DNA of 64,000 bases, from positions 1-64,000 of the IMG/VR virus record IMGVR_UViG_3300027917_000024. The stretch is one strand, 5' to 3'. The stretch comes from a virus. The first letter of the stretch is position 1. Every line of letters begins with the position of its first letter. Of the stretch, positions 1-7,690 are shown in pieces. The translations under genes were made by a program, and so were the position numbers. The notes below the pieces were generated by a model, which saw only the letters and a list, made by a program, of their open reading frames with translations, searched no databases and was not told the origin of the DNA.

Positions 1-22
1 AGTGTTACCTTCTTTGCCATAG

Positions 23-220
23 TTAGCCTCCCATAACTATTTCTAGATTATCTTCATCCTTCCTACTCTTCCTCCCTGCCCGATTCTCCTTGACCTCAAC
101 TAAGAGATCAATAGTTTCCTCATACCCACACCTACACGTCCAGAATTCCTTACCCTTGCGTTCGCCCCTGTAGCCAACGCTTCTAAACTTCATACTCTTA
201 CCACACTCATTACACATCAT
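23..220 (-). CDS. Small zinc-ribbon protein
   Basis: The 65-residue product has a CNECGK knuckle at its N-terminus and a CRCG knuckle around residue 30, the spacing of a small treble-clef or zinc-ribbon fold. The C-terminal half is charged. Role unknown; such mini-proteins are common phage accessory factors. A GGGAGG ribosome site lies about 6 nt before two adjacent ATG codons. It is the first gene below the promoter at 271-299. Confidence 0.7.
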   Translation of the reverse strand: MMCNECGKSMKFRSVGYRGERKGKEFWTCRCGYEETIDLLVEVKENRAGRKSRKDEDNLEIVMGG

Positions 221-270
221 TTGTCTTGCCTCCCTTGTGATATTGAATAGTATATTTACTTCTAATACTA

Positions 271-299
271 TTTATACCACAGGGTTTGCATTTTGTCAA
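271..299 (-). promoter_or_regulatory. Sigma70-type promoter
   Basis: On the minus strand TTGACA (294-299) is followed by a 17-nt spacer ending in TGTGG and by TATAAA (271-276). The TGG before the -10 makes an extended -10. It should drive the zinc-ribbon gene at 23-220. Confidence 0.8.
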
Positions 300-359
300 C
301 CTCTTTTTTCAAATTTTTTCATATTTTTTAGGGGCTTATAATAGAACAAGATACTCACT

Positions 360-916
360 AGTATAACGGCCTGTAACTAGTCTCCCTTTCACTTCGATTC
401 GGCTCTGCTCTCTTCCAGTTCTTATCATATCACTTCCTTTCTGCTCATCTCCTCTCCACTTCCCCTCTGCTCCGGTCTTATCATCTCCGTTTCGGTTCTC
501 TCCCCCTCCGTTCGGATCTCTTCCATCTCAACTCTGATCTTGTCTTCTCCAACTCAGCTCATCTCACTCGGATCTGTTCAGTACCCTTCTGTTCACTTCC
601 AGTTCATCACGATTCCCTTCCTTTCTGTTCCTCTCCAACTCCCATCGTATCGGATCTAATCTTCTCTGTTCGCTTCCGGTTCTCCTCATGTCGGATCCGT
701 CCCGTTCAGTTCCTTCTCCAATCGTATCGGATCTAATCTTCTCTTGTGATTTCCTGTTCCTTTCCTTTCGGGTCTGGTCAGCTCCATTTCTTTTCAGTAC
801 AAAAAACTACGACTCATACGTTTCCGAATCATTTCTTCTTATCTCTTGTCACATCCTTTTCCCCTCAAATCTTTTCTTTTCTACTCTCCTCTTCTCCCGT
901 TCTGGTCATTTCCCCT
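360..916 (-). repeat. Purine-rich degenerate repeat region, non-coding
   Basis: About 560 bases between two minus-strand genes contain no convincing gene. The transcribed minus strand is overwhelmingly A/G and is built from degenerate short units. One unit reads GGAAG(N)GAACAGA and recurs at about 405-420, 584-602, 620-638 and 661-679. Another is AGATCCGA. A perfect 24-bp direct repeat lies at 644-667 and 721-744. Plus-strand open frames here lack ribosome sites and are composition artefacts. Function unknown. Confidence 0.6.
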
Positions 917-1471
917 TCAACCCATAAAATCCTTCACATAAGATTTTCTGTTCTCGTTGAAGATCTTGAGTACATGCACGATATACTCTGCAGCCTCTTC
1001 CTTTGTGTAATGAAGATCTTTCTCTAAACGCTCTTGTAGTTGCAGTGCAGTTAGGTAGAGTAAGTCACCGGAGACCCATTGATTAGCTAGAATACCAAGG
1101 AACAACTGGAAGTCAGGAGGTATAGGATTAGAGACGTGATCATATGGACTCGCCTCGGTTACACTCCGCTTATGCACATCTTCTCTCCAGGTATTGAAGA
1201 GAGAAGAAGAACAACCTGCATTGATAGCTAGCTCCTTCCGGTACCTCTCACCTACCTCACCGGGAAGCAGGGCAAGTTTACAGAGGTACCGGCTAAGATC
1301 ATCACTCCATACCAGTTGAGGGCAATGTGTTACACCAGGATAGAGTCGAGAGGAAGCAGCGCAAGGAGCTTTCATACAACAATAGCCACACCCTACACAC
1401 TCAGCTGTCTGTATCTGACTTTCCGTTTGTATTATTGCATCCATTACTTTTCGACTCATACCCCTCACCAT
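917..1471 (-). CDS. YkgJ-like CxxCxxCC metal-cluster protein
   Basis: The 184-residue product carries CVGCGYCC near residue 25 and further Cys around positions 38, 50 and 64. This is the signature of the YkgJ (UPF0153) family of presumed zinc- or iron-sulfur-binding proteins. The rest is helical with no recognised domain. Two later copies of the family occur at 6747-7118 and 47019-47519. The start is unsure: an internal ATG four codons in (MSRKVM) has a GAGGGG very close upstream. Both flanks are purine-rich non-coding sequence. Confidence 0.65.
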   Translation of the reverse strand: MVRGMSRKVMDAIIQTESQIQTAECVGCGYCCMKAPCAASSRLYPGVTHCPQLVWSDDLSRYLCKLALLPGEVGERYRKELAINAGCSSSLFNTWREDVHKRSVTEASPYDHVSNPIPPDFQLFLGILANQWVSGDLLYLTALQLQERLEKDLHYTKEEAAEYIVHVLKIFNENRKSYVKDFMG

Positions 1472-1595
1472 TCACATCACATCAGTTCCTTGTCTGATCG
1501 CCTCCTCTCAGATCTGTTCCCTTTCTCCTCATTTCTCATCTCTTCTAAGCTCCTCTTTTCCTTTACTTTTCCCTTCTGATCGCATCAAATCCGGT
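1472..1595 (-). other. Purine-rich leader, no gene seen
   Basis: This 124-bp spacer has the same strand asymmetry as 360-916: the minus strand is almost all A/G and contains GATC-linked units such as AGATCTGAGAGG. It lies upstream of the YkgJ-like gene. No reading frame with a ribosome site was found. Confidence 0.5.
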
Positions 1596-1787
1596 TCAGA
1601 CCACCACTCGTATGCTCTTTTCCGGTTCGTTCCTTGTCTCTAGAGGAGTACAAAAGTAAATATCATTACAATGTCTGCACTCATAAGTTGGTTCGCATTG
1701 AAGTCCTTCGTAAGCTGGATCATCTTCCTTCTCTTCTTTAGTCAATAAATGCACAAACAATCCACAGTAAACACATCTCCATGCCAT
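1596..1787 (-). CDS. Small zinc-ribbon protein
   Basis: The 63-residue protein has CVYC at residues 5-8 and C(x5)CRHC(x6)C in the middle, consistent with two metal knuckles. It starts 1 nt after the stop of the next gene upstream (1789), preceded by GGGG and an A-rich spacer, so it is translated as part of the same message. Specific role unknown. Confidence 0.65.
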   Translation of the reverse strand: MAWRCVYCGLFVHLLTKEEKEDDPAYEGLQCEPTYECRHCNDIYFCTPLETRNEPEKSIRVVV

Positions 1788-1788
1788 A

Positions 1789-2085
1789 TTATTTCCCCTT
1801 CTTCTTTTTCCTTGTGGCTATTTTGAGAGCAACATAATCATCATACAACGAATCCGACTGAGAAGATGGCCCAGGATCCTTCTTGAGCATTACAGAAAGA
1901 AGCCTCTTCCACTCTTCGGGCGCACACTTCTGACACCTTTTCAAATTCCTGAGCTCAATGTACGCTTTATGTTGCTTGCTGCTCTCCCCTTTATATAGCC
2001 AAGCATCAAACCATTCAGGATGCCCAAGAGAAACGTAGGTCTTCCTATCACACCCACCACAGTACCCACCAATAATAGCACTCAT
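1789..2085 (-). CDS. Zinc-finger hypothetical protein
   Basis: The 98-residue product begins MSAIIGGYCGGCDRK and has a second Cys pair (CQKC) near residue 50, so a four-Cys metal site is likely. The tail is basic (RKKKKGK). The ATG at 2083-2085 is chosen because GAAGG lies just upstream and the longer frame would overlap the 3' end of the preceding gene, which stops at 2091. Function not recognised. Confidence 0.7.
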   Translation of the reverse strand: MSAIIGGYCGGCDRKTYVSLGHPEWFDAWLYKGESSKQHKAYIELRNLKRCQKCAPEEWKRLLSVMLKKDPGPSSQSDSLYDDYVALKIATRKKKKGK

Positions 2086-2090
2086 AACCT

Positions 2091-2780
2091 TCAATTTCCC
2101 TTCTTCTTCATCTTCATCTCTGCACGAGGCTCGAACTTGAGTGTATCGAACCTTCCCCATCCACCACTTGCCCACTGACTCATACCAAACTTGCGCCCAT
2201 AGCTAAAGATCGTCTCTAGCATTTCGATGTTCAGTTTACTTGTGGGGAGCAGCTCGACGGTGAAGTCCATCTTTGTTCCAGGCGGGAAGTAATCGCTACG
2301 GGTAAGAGCTGTCCTGGGACCTTGCGGAGTCATGGCACGAAGAGGCCTTTCGTAGACCGGCAACCTTCCTCCATTCTCTTTCAGGATACTAGGATCGTAC
2401 TGGAACCTGAGTTTCCTCGGCCAAACGAAAATGTACCGGTCAATCGTATTCTTGTATGCAGTCACCTTATCCACATCCTTGGTTTCCATGAGTACAGCCA
2501 AAGAGCTCTTCATGAACCCCTTTACCCAATAGTCGTACACATAGAAGCCATCCTTGTCCCTGAGAAAGGTTGTCCAGCCCCTTTGCTCAACTGCATCAAG
2601 AGCCTCGTATGCTTCTGTAACTTCCTTGGCAACCTCTTCCTCACTCTTCTTGCCTTTCTTGATCGCACGAGAGGCAATGTAGTCTTCATAGAGCTTCGGA
2701 TCTGCAGGACTCGTTCCCAAGCAGTTCTCTGTCCACTCAATACTGACATCGATCATCTGTCCATCGTCCATCATCTTCAT
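2091..2780 (-). CDS. Hypothetical protein with RAMP-like glycine loop
   Basis: The protein has 229 residues and a clear AAGGAG ribosome site. I do not recognise a family with confidence. The C-terminal part ends with a Gly-rich segment (SGGWGRFDTLKFE) after an alpha/beta-looking stretch, reminiscent of the G-rich loop that closes RAMP/Cas7-type RRM folds, but no other Cas hallmark is present. The C-terminus is Lys-rich. It lies between two small conserved phage genes and probably shares their transcript. Confidence 0.6.
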   Translation of the reverse strand: MKMMDDGQMIDVSIEWTENCLGTSPADPKLYEDYIASRAIKKGKKSEEEVAKEVTEAYEALDAVEQRGWTTFLRDKDGFYVYDYWVKGFMKSSLAVLMETKDVDKVTAYKNTIDRYIFVWPRKLRFQYDPSILKENGGRLPVYERPLRAMTPQGPRTALTRSDYFPPGTKMDFTVELLPTSKLNIEMLETIFSYGRKFGMSQWASGGWGRFDTLKFEPRAEMKMKKKGN

Positions 2781-2802
2781 TGTACTTTCTCCTTTCTATT
2801 CT

Positions 2803-3150
2803 TTACCAATTAACACCACCATAAAGAAACTCCTGTAGCTCTCCATCGTCCATTGCAGCGTACTCTTCGAACGTCTTTGTGACAGAACCAATGGTGATCG
2901 TTTGGTTGTCACAGTTGAGCTCAATAACCGGATGCTCATTGTCAGGCATGTAGCTACAGATCCCGAATCCGGTCTCTTCCGCTTCCTGGCCTTTAACCAT
3001 CTCACAAAAGACGATCCTTGTGAGGTAGGCATCGTCATCCCATCGCCATTTCTTCTTGAGCGCATCTCGGACGATGAAAGGTAGATGCCTTCCACCCCAA
3101 TGTGTGTACAGGTAGACTCCAGAAATCAAAACATTTGCTCTGTCACCCAT
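2803..3150 (-). CDS. Conserved phage protein (MGDRANV family)
   Basis: The 115-residue product starts MGDRANVLISGVYLYTHWGG and continues with YLTRIVFCEMV and TGFGIC. This pattern belongs to a small conserved family found in phages and bacterial genomes, without a known activity. AAGGAG lies 8 nt before the ATG. Overlapping frames here are out-of-phase shadows. Confidence 0.8.
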   Translation of the reverse strand: MGDRANVLISGVYLYTHWGGRHLPFIVRDALKKKWRWDDDAYLTRIVFCEMVKGQEAEETGFGICSYMPDNEHPVIELNCDNQTITIGSVTKTFEEYAAMDDGELQEFLYGGVNW

Positions 3151-3179
3151 TACATAATCTCCTTCATTCTTACTTCCTT

Positions 3180-3377
3180 TCAGTCTGTTAATACGTCAAC
3201 AATTCCATCACACTCATCACAATACCAAATCGAAAATACATGATCTACTATTTTTCTTTCTCCTCGTACATTTGTCTTTGCAATACTCACAACGGTTGCC
3301 CGATCCCTACCATTACCACATTCACACCAATCATCTCGATCCTGTACTTGTCTTTTTATTCTTTGTGCTCGCCTCAT
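3180..3377 (-). CDS. Zinc-ribbon hypothetical protein
   Basis: The 65-residue product carries WCECGNGRDR and YCDECDG, a classic CxC/CxxC zinc ribbon. The start at 3377 is preceded by AGGAG at 8 nt. A longer frame exists but runs antiparallel in phase to the upstream gene. It overlaps the 3' end of that gene (3331-3600) by 47 nt, so the two are co-translated. Confidence 0.7.
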   Translation of the reverse strand: MRRAQRIKRQVQDRDDWCECGNGRDRATVVSIAKTNVRGERKIVDHVFSIWYCDECDGIVDVLTD

Positions 3378-3600
3378 CCACTTTCTCCTGCATGATAACA
3401 ATAGATGTGAGTTCATACTGTTCTGTAAATTGCCTCCCACAAGAACGGCATCTGACATCTGTTTCAATCCCCTTCTGACTGTCTTGGACGCACTCGCATG
3501 TAAGAGTCCGTTTTCTACAATCACTGAAGGGACAGCACATTCCTTCTTCTTTGACATATCGCTCCACTTCCTCAGCTGTTAGTCTTCTCTCTGTTTGCAT
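3331..3600 (-). CDS. Zinc-ribbon hypothetical protein
   Basis: This 89-residue product has CCPFSDC and CRSCGRQF knuckles around residues 22-55, giving a four-Cys ribbon followed by a beta-like segment (YELTSIVIMQ). AAAGGA precedes the ATG. It is the first of two overlapping zinc-ribbon genes. Function unknown. Confidence 0.7.
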   Translation of the reverse strand: MQTERRLTAEEVERYVKEEGMCCPFSDCRKRTLTCECVQDSQKGIETDVRCRSCGRQFTEQYELTSIVIMQEKVDEASTKNKKTSTGSR

Positions 3601-3657
3601 TCCATATCCTTTATTTTTGAAAGTACAGTGCGTTCGGATCCTTCTTAACAGCCCAAG

Positions 3658-4215
3658 TCATCCCCCCGCATCTGGATAGCCCCCTGATGGAAAGGTAATG
3701 GTTCCATAGGAGTCCCGATGATTAGCTTCCAGTTCTTGACGAAATATGTAAGCATCCCCACAAGCTGCAGAACCAAGCTTACTTTCAAATTGTGGGCAGG
3801 TATCATGCATCACAATAAGTCCATGAGGTTTCAATATACAGTCCACGTTCCAAAAATCTTTCCTTACCTGTTCGTGACTATGACAACCATCTATCAAACA
3901 TACAGCAACAGAAGAAACTGATTGCTCCTCAAGATATGAAAAGAAATCATCAGATCTTCCTGTATACACTCGGCTTGCACCTGTTAAATCTTCCATCCAT
4001 CTTGCAGGAGCCGTATCACAATGGTAAGCAGTAGCCCTCCTTCTCTCAGCGAGTTCAGAGATTAATTTGGAAGAATACGGCCCCATCCCAATCTCGATTA
4101 TACTTCCTCCACGAAGCATACCAAGCATCCAATCAAAAGTGATTACAACCGCATCGCATCCAGTAAATCTACCGGCTCTTGCTCTGTTATATAATTCATC
4201 CGATCCGTTCGTCAC
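3658..4215 (-). CDS. Class I SAM methyltransferase (Methyltransf_24-like)
   Basis: The 185-residue protein has motif I IIEIGMGPYSS near residue 40, a motif II acidic end (HCDTAP), and the block CLIDGCHSHEQVRKDFW followed by LKPHGLIVMHDT. This matches the Methyltransf_24/TylF-type small-molecule O-methyltransferase pattern with its D-x-x-H metal site. Substrate unknown. The start is GTG with AAGGAG 6 nt upstream. It is one of three methyltransferases in the minus-strand region. Confidence 0.75.
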   Translation of the reverse strand: MTNGSDELYNRARAGRFTGCDAVVITFDWMLGMLRGGSIIEIGMGPYSSKLISELAERRRATAYHCDTAPARWMEDLTGASRVYTGRSDDFFSYLEEQSVSSVAVCLIDGCHSHEQVRKDFWNVDCILKPHGLIVMHDTCPQFESKLGSAACGDAYIFRQELEANHRDSYGTITFPSGGYPDAGG

Positions 4216-4230
4216 TGCTTTCTCCTTATT

Positions 4231-4506
4231 CTACCTCTCCCGTATGTGATGTTCTATGACCTTCCAGCCGAACGACTTCCACCTTTCATCAGTTGGCGTC
4301 CATCCTTTATCCCCAACATGGATAACAGAAATAACATGAGCCTCATCTTTGACAGTACGTCTTCTGTAATCAAGAGTAGCCACAATCCTATTAACGTCAT
4401 CTTGACTGTCTGGATAGCAAGAATCATATCTGAGCATATCAATCGGGAAAGAAGAGACAAACCCATCAGCTCTTACCTTCATCGTATGTACATATATCTT
4501 CGCCAT
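4231..4506 (-). CDS. Hypothetical phage protein
   Basis: The 91-residue product (MAKIYVHTMKVRADGFVS...) has mixed beta/alpha character and a Trp-rich C-terminus (KGWTPTDERWKSFGWKV). No domain recognised. AGGAG lies before the ATG, and a 29-codon gene is directly upstream. Confidence 0.6.
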   Translation of the reverse strand: MAKIYVHTMKVRADGFVSSFPIDMLRYDSCYPDSQDDVNRIVATLDYRRRTVKDEAHVISVIHVGDKGWTPTDERWKSFGWKVIEHHIRER

Positions 4507-4515
4507 TGTAATCTC

Positions 4516-4605
4516 CTAAGCGAGCCATTCTTCAGCGCCAAGATCTTCCATTTCCTGCTTTGCTTTTTCCTTGAACCACTTCTCATCATTGTTCATTTTG
4601 ATCAT
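4516..4605 (-). CDS. 29-residue acidic mini-protein
   Basis: The short frame encodes a charged helix-like peptide starting MIKMNNDEKWFKEK and ending EEWLA. It is supported by a perfect AGGAGG 6 nt before the ATG and by a snug fit between the genes at 4231-4506 and 4607-4891. Function unknown. Confidence 0.6.
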   Translation of the reverse strand: MIKMNNDEKWFKEKAKQEMEDLGAEEWLA

Positions 4606-4606
4606 C

Positions 4607-4891
4607 CTATTCCTCCTTATATTGTTCTGCTGGAAATACTATCGGAGGAACAAGTTCTTTGAGGTCGTCATGGAAATGATCTCCCCGCCAGGAATTCTCC
4701 ATGAACTTTATATTCCCTTTTGCAAGTAAATCAAGATCAAAAACTGCTGTACAGACCTCGTCCTCCACATCGAACTGAATAGCTAACATGGTCTTTCCCT
4801 TACACGCCGGTTCGTCATCTTGAAATATAGAGACAAAAAAAGGCGTTCCACCAACTCCATTTCTATGATAACTACAATCTAAAATCTTCAT
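4607..4891 (-). CDS. Conserved hypothetical protein
   Basis: The 94-residue product starts MKILDCSYHRNGVGGTPFF and contains NSWRGDHFHDDL. This matches a recurring family of uncharacterised proteins in phages and plasmids. GGAGG lies 6 nt before the ATG. It sits in a tight run of minus-strand genes. No activity can be inferred. Confidence 0.7.
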   Translation of the reverse strand: MKILDCSYHRNGVGGTPFFVSIFQDDEPACKGKTMLAIQFDVEDEVCTAVFDLDLLAKGNIKFMENSWRGDHFHDDLKELVPPIVFPAEQYKEE

Positions 4892-4904
4892 TCTTTTCCT
4901 CCAT

Positions 4905-5153
4905 TCAATCTCCTGATAAAAATGAGAAGTAATATCTTGGCCAGTGCTGAAAAGCCAAGGTACCCCTTACTCCATCCGATTTTCTGGTTACATGCACAAA
5001 GGGAGCTAGGAAGGAATGTACTGTAAAATCATCCCGCAGCTCTTGAGTATCCCACACCTTCCCATAAACCTCTTCCAAATCTGCCCTTTCTGCTCTTGCC
5101 GAATTGATACGCTCAGTTGCCAACCTACGCAGTTCTTCAGTTGGATCTTGCAT
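4905..5153 (-). CDS. Hypothetical protein, paralogue of 9631-9861
   Basis: The 82-residue protein has a helical N-terminal half rich in R/E and a beta-like C-terminal half ending PRYYFSFL. It aligns along its whole length with the product of 9631-9861 through LEEVYGKVWDTQEL, FLAPFVHV, RKSDG and the PR(Y/F)YFSFL end. AGGAGG precedes the ATG. Function unknown. Confidence 0.65.
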   Translation of the reverse strand: MQDPTEELRRLATERINSARAERADLEEVYGKVWDTQELRDDFTVHSFLAPFVHVTRKSDGVRGTLAFQHWPRYYFSFLSGD

Positions 5154-5164
5154 GGCATCCTCCT

Positions 5165-5419
5165 TTAATAATAGGTCTCCTCATAAATCGTCTCACCATC
5201 CTTACTGATCCTAAGAGCAGCGTAGTCATCATCGGCCATTGTCACTGGCTTTTCCACATCGACCTCGCACCGGTAAACGTCATCTGCATGCCCACCAAAG
5301 CTGTAGACGATCACTGCTCCATCATACGCTACCCCTTTGAATGTGAAGAAGTACTTGTAGTAGTTCTTAAAGTGCAGCTGAACCTTCCCGTACTTCTCTA
5401 ACGCCTCTTCTTTTGTCAC
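5165..5419 (-). CDS. Hypothetical protein
   Basis: The 84-residue product (MTKEEALEKYGKVQLHFKN...) is rich in aromatic residues and beta-prone segments and ends YEETYY. The GTG start is preceded by AAGGAG and shares its G with the TAG of the upstream HD-domain gene, indicating translational coupling. Function not recognised. Confidence 0.6.
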   Translation of the reverse strand: MTKEEALEKYGKVQLHFKNYYKYFFTFKGVAYDGAVIVYSFGGHADDVYRCEVDVEKPVTMADDDYAALRISKDGETIYEETYY

Positions 5420-5847
5420 TACGCACTCCTTTCTTGCAGGTACTCAAGAGACTTCCGGTACCTCTTCTCCAGCCCCTTGTGCTCTTTAGGGAGAGGACGT
5501 TCGGGCCTGGGCATGTTATCTTCCAGGTCAGCAATCTTGATTCGAACCGCTACAGGATCGGAAGCAACCCTCTCTAAGTAATCCATGTACTTCTCTCCAT
5601 GCATCCGAGTAAGGATGTCTACAAGTTCCACCACTCTTTCAGGAAACTCGTAGGACTTGAGGTAAGCAAGAGAGAGAATGGTATCTTCAACAGTATCGTG
5701 GAGGACTGCAGCTGCCTGTTCAATAGGATCAGTAAACTTGAGCATGACTCGTAAGGGATGCAAGATATACGGCGTACCATTCTTGTCTACCTGTCCCTCA
5801 TGAAAGGCAGTGGCAACCCCAATCGCCTCTTCGACAACATGTTTCAT
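5419..5847 (-). CDS. HD-domain (p)ppGpp hydrolase-like protein (MESH1 type)
   Basis: The 142-residue protein matches the small HD hydrolase fold of RelA/SpoT and MESH1. It has H-x-x-Q with GTPYILHPLRV near residue 25, AAVLHDTVEDT as the HD dyad plus ED motif around residue 50, and VRIKIADLEDN near residue 105. Family members remove 3'-pyrophosphate from (p)ppGpp. In a phage it could blunt the stringent response, but that is inference. It is far shorter than full RelA/SpoT and has no synthetase domain. Confidence 0.8.
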   Translation of the reverse strand: MKHVVEEAIGVATAFHEGQVDKNGTPYILHPLRVMLKFTDPIEQAAAVLHDTVEDTILSLAYLKSYEFPERVVELVDILTRMHGEKYMDYLERVASDPVAVRIKIADLEDNMPRPERPLPKEHKGLEKRYRKSLEYLQERSA

Positions 5848-5848
5848 T

Positions 5849-6367
5849 TCAGTTGATCTCCTTCGAAGTATTTCTTACTAGGTTATATTCAGCTTCCCAA
5901 AGACCATCGAATATCCTACCTTCAATATCATGCCCTAGTTCATATGGTTCACCTATAATCTTTGGAGTTCCCTCATCAGACGTATCAATTTCCTGTGTAA
6001 TAACCAACCGCATATAAGGAGCAGCAATAGAGATATTGATCTGCTCCGTTCGCCCAGGTATGAACTTGACTCCAATATCATTCGCTAAATCCGCATCATC
6101 CTTATTATCGGATCGAGCCATCCACGCCTCGGTGATTAGAATAACTGCATATGCCTTATGTTCTTTGGCCAACTTCTTGAATTCCTCGATACATGCCGCT
6201 TTAGAATCCGCATCTTCAAATCTCAGTATAGTACCTTTCATTCCTTCTTCGGTGAAAAGAAATCCAACAGGAGCCACATATCCATCACGTTTAAGGAGTA
6301 TCTTAGCAATTTCAAGAAGATGATAGGCCGTATCCTTGATTTGATTTTCGTCTAGAATCTTTGCCAT
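5849..6367 (-). CDS. Hypothetical protein
   Basis: The 172-residue product has an amphipathic N-terminal half (TAYHLLEIAKILLKRDGYVAP) and a segment AYAVILITEAWMARSDN. No catalytic motif recognised. Two nucleotides separate its 5' side from the 6370-6630 gene, and it ends just before the HD gene, so all three are likely co-transcribed from the promoter at 6671-6699. Confidence 0.6.
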   Translation of the reverse strand: MAKILDENQIKDTAYHLLEIAKILLKRDGYVAPVGFLFTEEGMKGTILRFEDADSKAACIEEFKKLAKEHKAYAVILITEAWMARSDNKDDADLANDIGVKFIPGRTEQINISIAAPYMRLVITQEIDTSDEGTPKIIGEPYELGHDIEGRIFDGLWEAEYNLVRNTSKEIN

Positions 6368-6369
6368 TT

Positions 6370-6630
6370 TTATTCCTTTCCTAGGTTTATGGGATGTAAT
6401 ACTTCATTAGCTTTCTGCCAACATGTATCCTCCAAGTAATCCAAAAATTCACATACTTCTTCATCTGTCATTCCCTCTACATACTCAATATTAAAGCGGG
6501 GGGGAGTACCAGGATAGTCATAAGATCTTGGCTCACCTGGATCAAATGTGGCAAATACGACAATATCACTCTCAGCTGAATCTCTCGGATGGGTTGCTCT
6601 ACATACAAACCTCCTCAATTGCTTCTCCAT
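6370..6630 (-). CDS. Hypothetical protein
   Basis: The 86-residue product (MEKQLRRFVCRATHPRDS...) is mostly beta-like, with an acidic helix near the C-terminus (TDEEVCEFLDYLEDT). GGGAGG precedes the ATG at 6630. It is the first gene after the promoter at 6671-6699. Function unknown. Confidence 0.6.
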   Translation of the reverse strand: MEKQLRRFVCRATHPRDSAESDIVVFATFDPGEPRSYDYPGTPPRFNIEYVEGMTDEEVCEFLDYLEDTCWQKANEVLHPINLGKE

Positions 6631-6670
6631 CAATCTACCTCCCTACAGTGGTTTCCTATTCCTCGGCTCA

Positions 6671-6699
6671 TTTCTACCACAAGAGTCTCACATTGTCAA
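6671..6699 (-). promoter_or_regulatory. Sigma70-type promoter
   Basis: The minus strand reads TTGACA (6694-6699), a 17-nt spacer ending CTTGTGG, then TAGAAA (6671-6676). It shares the TGTGG extension seen before several other leftward genes. Confidence 0.75.
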
Positions 6700-6746
6700 G
6701 AAAAAAGTAAAATTTTTTTAGGCACTTACCCAAACACCGTTCTACC

Positions 6747-7118
6747 TCATGAGTCATAACCCTTGCAATCAAATCGGTCCTTCTCCCATTCCGGCGTCAT
6801 GAATTCCCTACAATCCATAGGCTTTAGCTCGTGGATACCGCATTTCCTTTTCAATTCTCCTCCTTTATCAACGATCTCATATAAAAACGGGCAGTAGGGT
6901 AATTGCTGGCTTTTTCGCCGGGGGTTGTACCATATTTTTCTATAGGCATACTCCCTACCCCTCCGCACGTAGGTTTTAACAAATGCCAGAATATATTGAG
7001 CATCTGCGTCCTTCCATCTTCGAAAATCTTCCTGTGTAATCTCCAGTCCATAGCGAGATCCATAGTAATCACAACAATTGCCGCACTGCTTGCACTTGAA
7101 CTTCTTATTTACAATCAT
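6747..7118 (-). CDS. YkgJ-like CxxCxxCC metal-cluster protein
   Basis: The 123-residue protein has CKQCGNCCDYYG at residues 9-16 and later Cys in LPYCPFLY, KCGIH and MDCREF. This is the full pattern of the YkgJ family, thought to bind an iron-sulfur cluster or zinc. The ATG overlaps the TGA of the upstream metallopeptidase-like gene (ATGA), so the two are coupled. Substrate unknown. Confidence 0.75.
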   Translation of the reverse strand: MIVNKKFKCKQCGNCCDYYGSRYGLEITQEDFRRWKDADAQYILAFVKTYVRRGREYAYRKIWYNPRRKSQQLPYCPFLYEIVDKGGELKRKCGIHELKPMDCREFMTPEWEKDRFDCKGYDS

Positions 7119-7690
7119 CCCTTTGCCATTCGATATGCATCTTGCTCAACTCTCCATCTCCTAAAAGCTTTCAAAACCTCAATACCAAACTTATTCGCCT
7201 TTGTCTCCCAATTCCCTCTCTCCTGTTTTGTTTTACACAGGAAGTGCCACAACTCATGCCCAAAGATAAAAACAAGTACTTCACTCTGATCACAGAAAGT
7301 AACCTCTTCTGAAATATACTTCCAACCCGTTACAGCTACTCTCCTGTAAGCCTTATGCTCCTCAGAGTGTTCAATGTACTCATATAATTGAATAGGCCCA
7401 CTATCCACATCATATGTCTCTGTACCTACATTCTCAGTAACAGTCATAGGAAATCGATTATAGGCAATGTTATACTTGCTTACTCGGCAGATGATACGGT
7501 AAGGTTTGTTACGAGTTCCTTTAGGTGGGTACTTACAAACACCGGAATAGTAACTTCGACCATAAGTTACCTTAAGTTCTATCTCACTCAGCCGTTTCAT
7601 ATTATAATCATCAGTAAACCGGTAAATAAAGTCCTTTACCTCAGCAAAGACTCCTGTATGGTCTCGTACAATCACAATGCCTCCCTTCAT
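7115..7690 (-). CDS. SprT/ImmA-like zinc metallopeptidase-fold protein
   Basis: The 191-residue product has VFIFGHELWHFLC near residue 140, an HExxH zinc motif, followed by NWETKANKFG where the Glu could be the third ligand. The first 130 residues are beta-rich. This fits the minigluzincin/SprT-like group, whose members cleave proteins or act as zinc-binding scaffolds. Start overlaps the stop of a 30-residue zinc-finger gene. Proteolytic activity is inferred only. Confidence 0.65.
   Translation of the reverse strand: MKGGIVIVRDHTGVFAEVKDFIYRFTDDYNMKRLSEIELKVTYGRSYYSGVCKYPPKGTRNKPYRIICRVSKYNIAYNRFPMTVTENVGTETYDVDSGPIQLYEYIEHSEEHKAYRRVAVTGWKYISEEVTFCDQSEVLVFIFGHELWHFLCKTKQERGNWETKANKFGIEVLKAFRRWRVEQDAYRMAKG

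Noticed and set aside
644-744. CRISPR array
   Set aside because: Only one perfect 24-bp repeat pair is present, the other units are degenerate and irregularly spaced, and no cas gene lies nearby.
688-1027. Two plus-strand open frames (about 79 and 93 codons)
   Set aside because: They run through the CT-rich repeat zone, lack ribosome sites, have biased Ser/Phe/Leu composition and the longer overlaps a convincing minus-strand gene.
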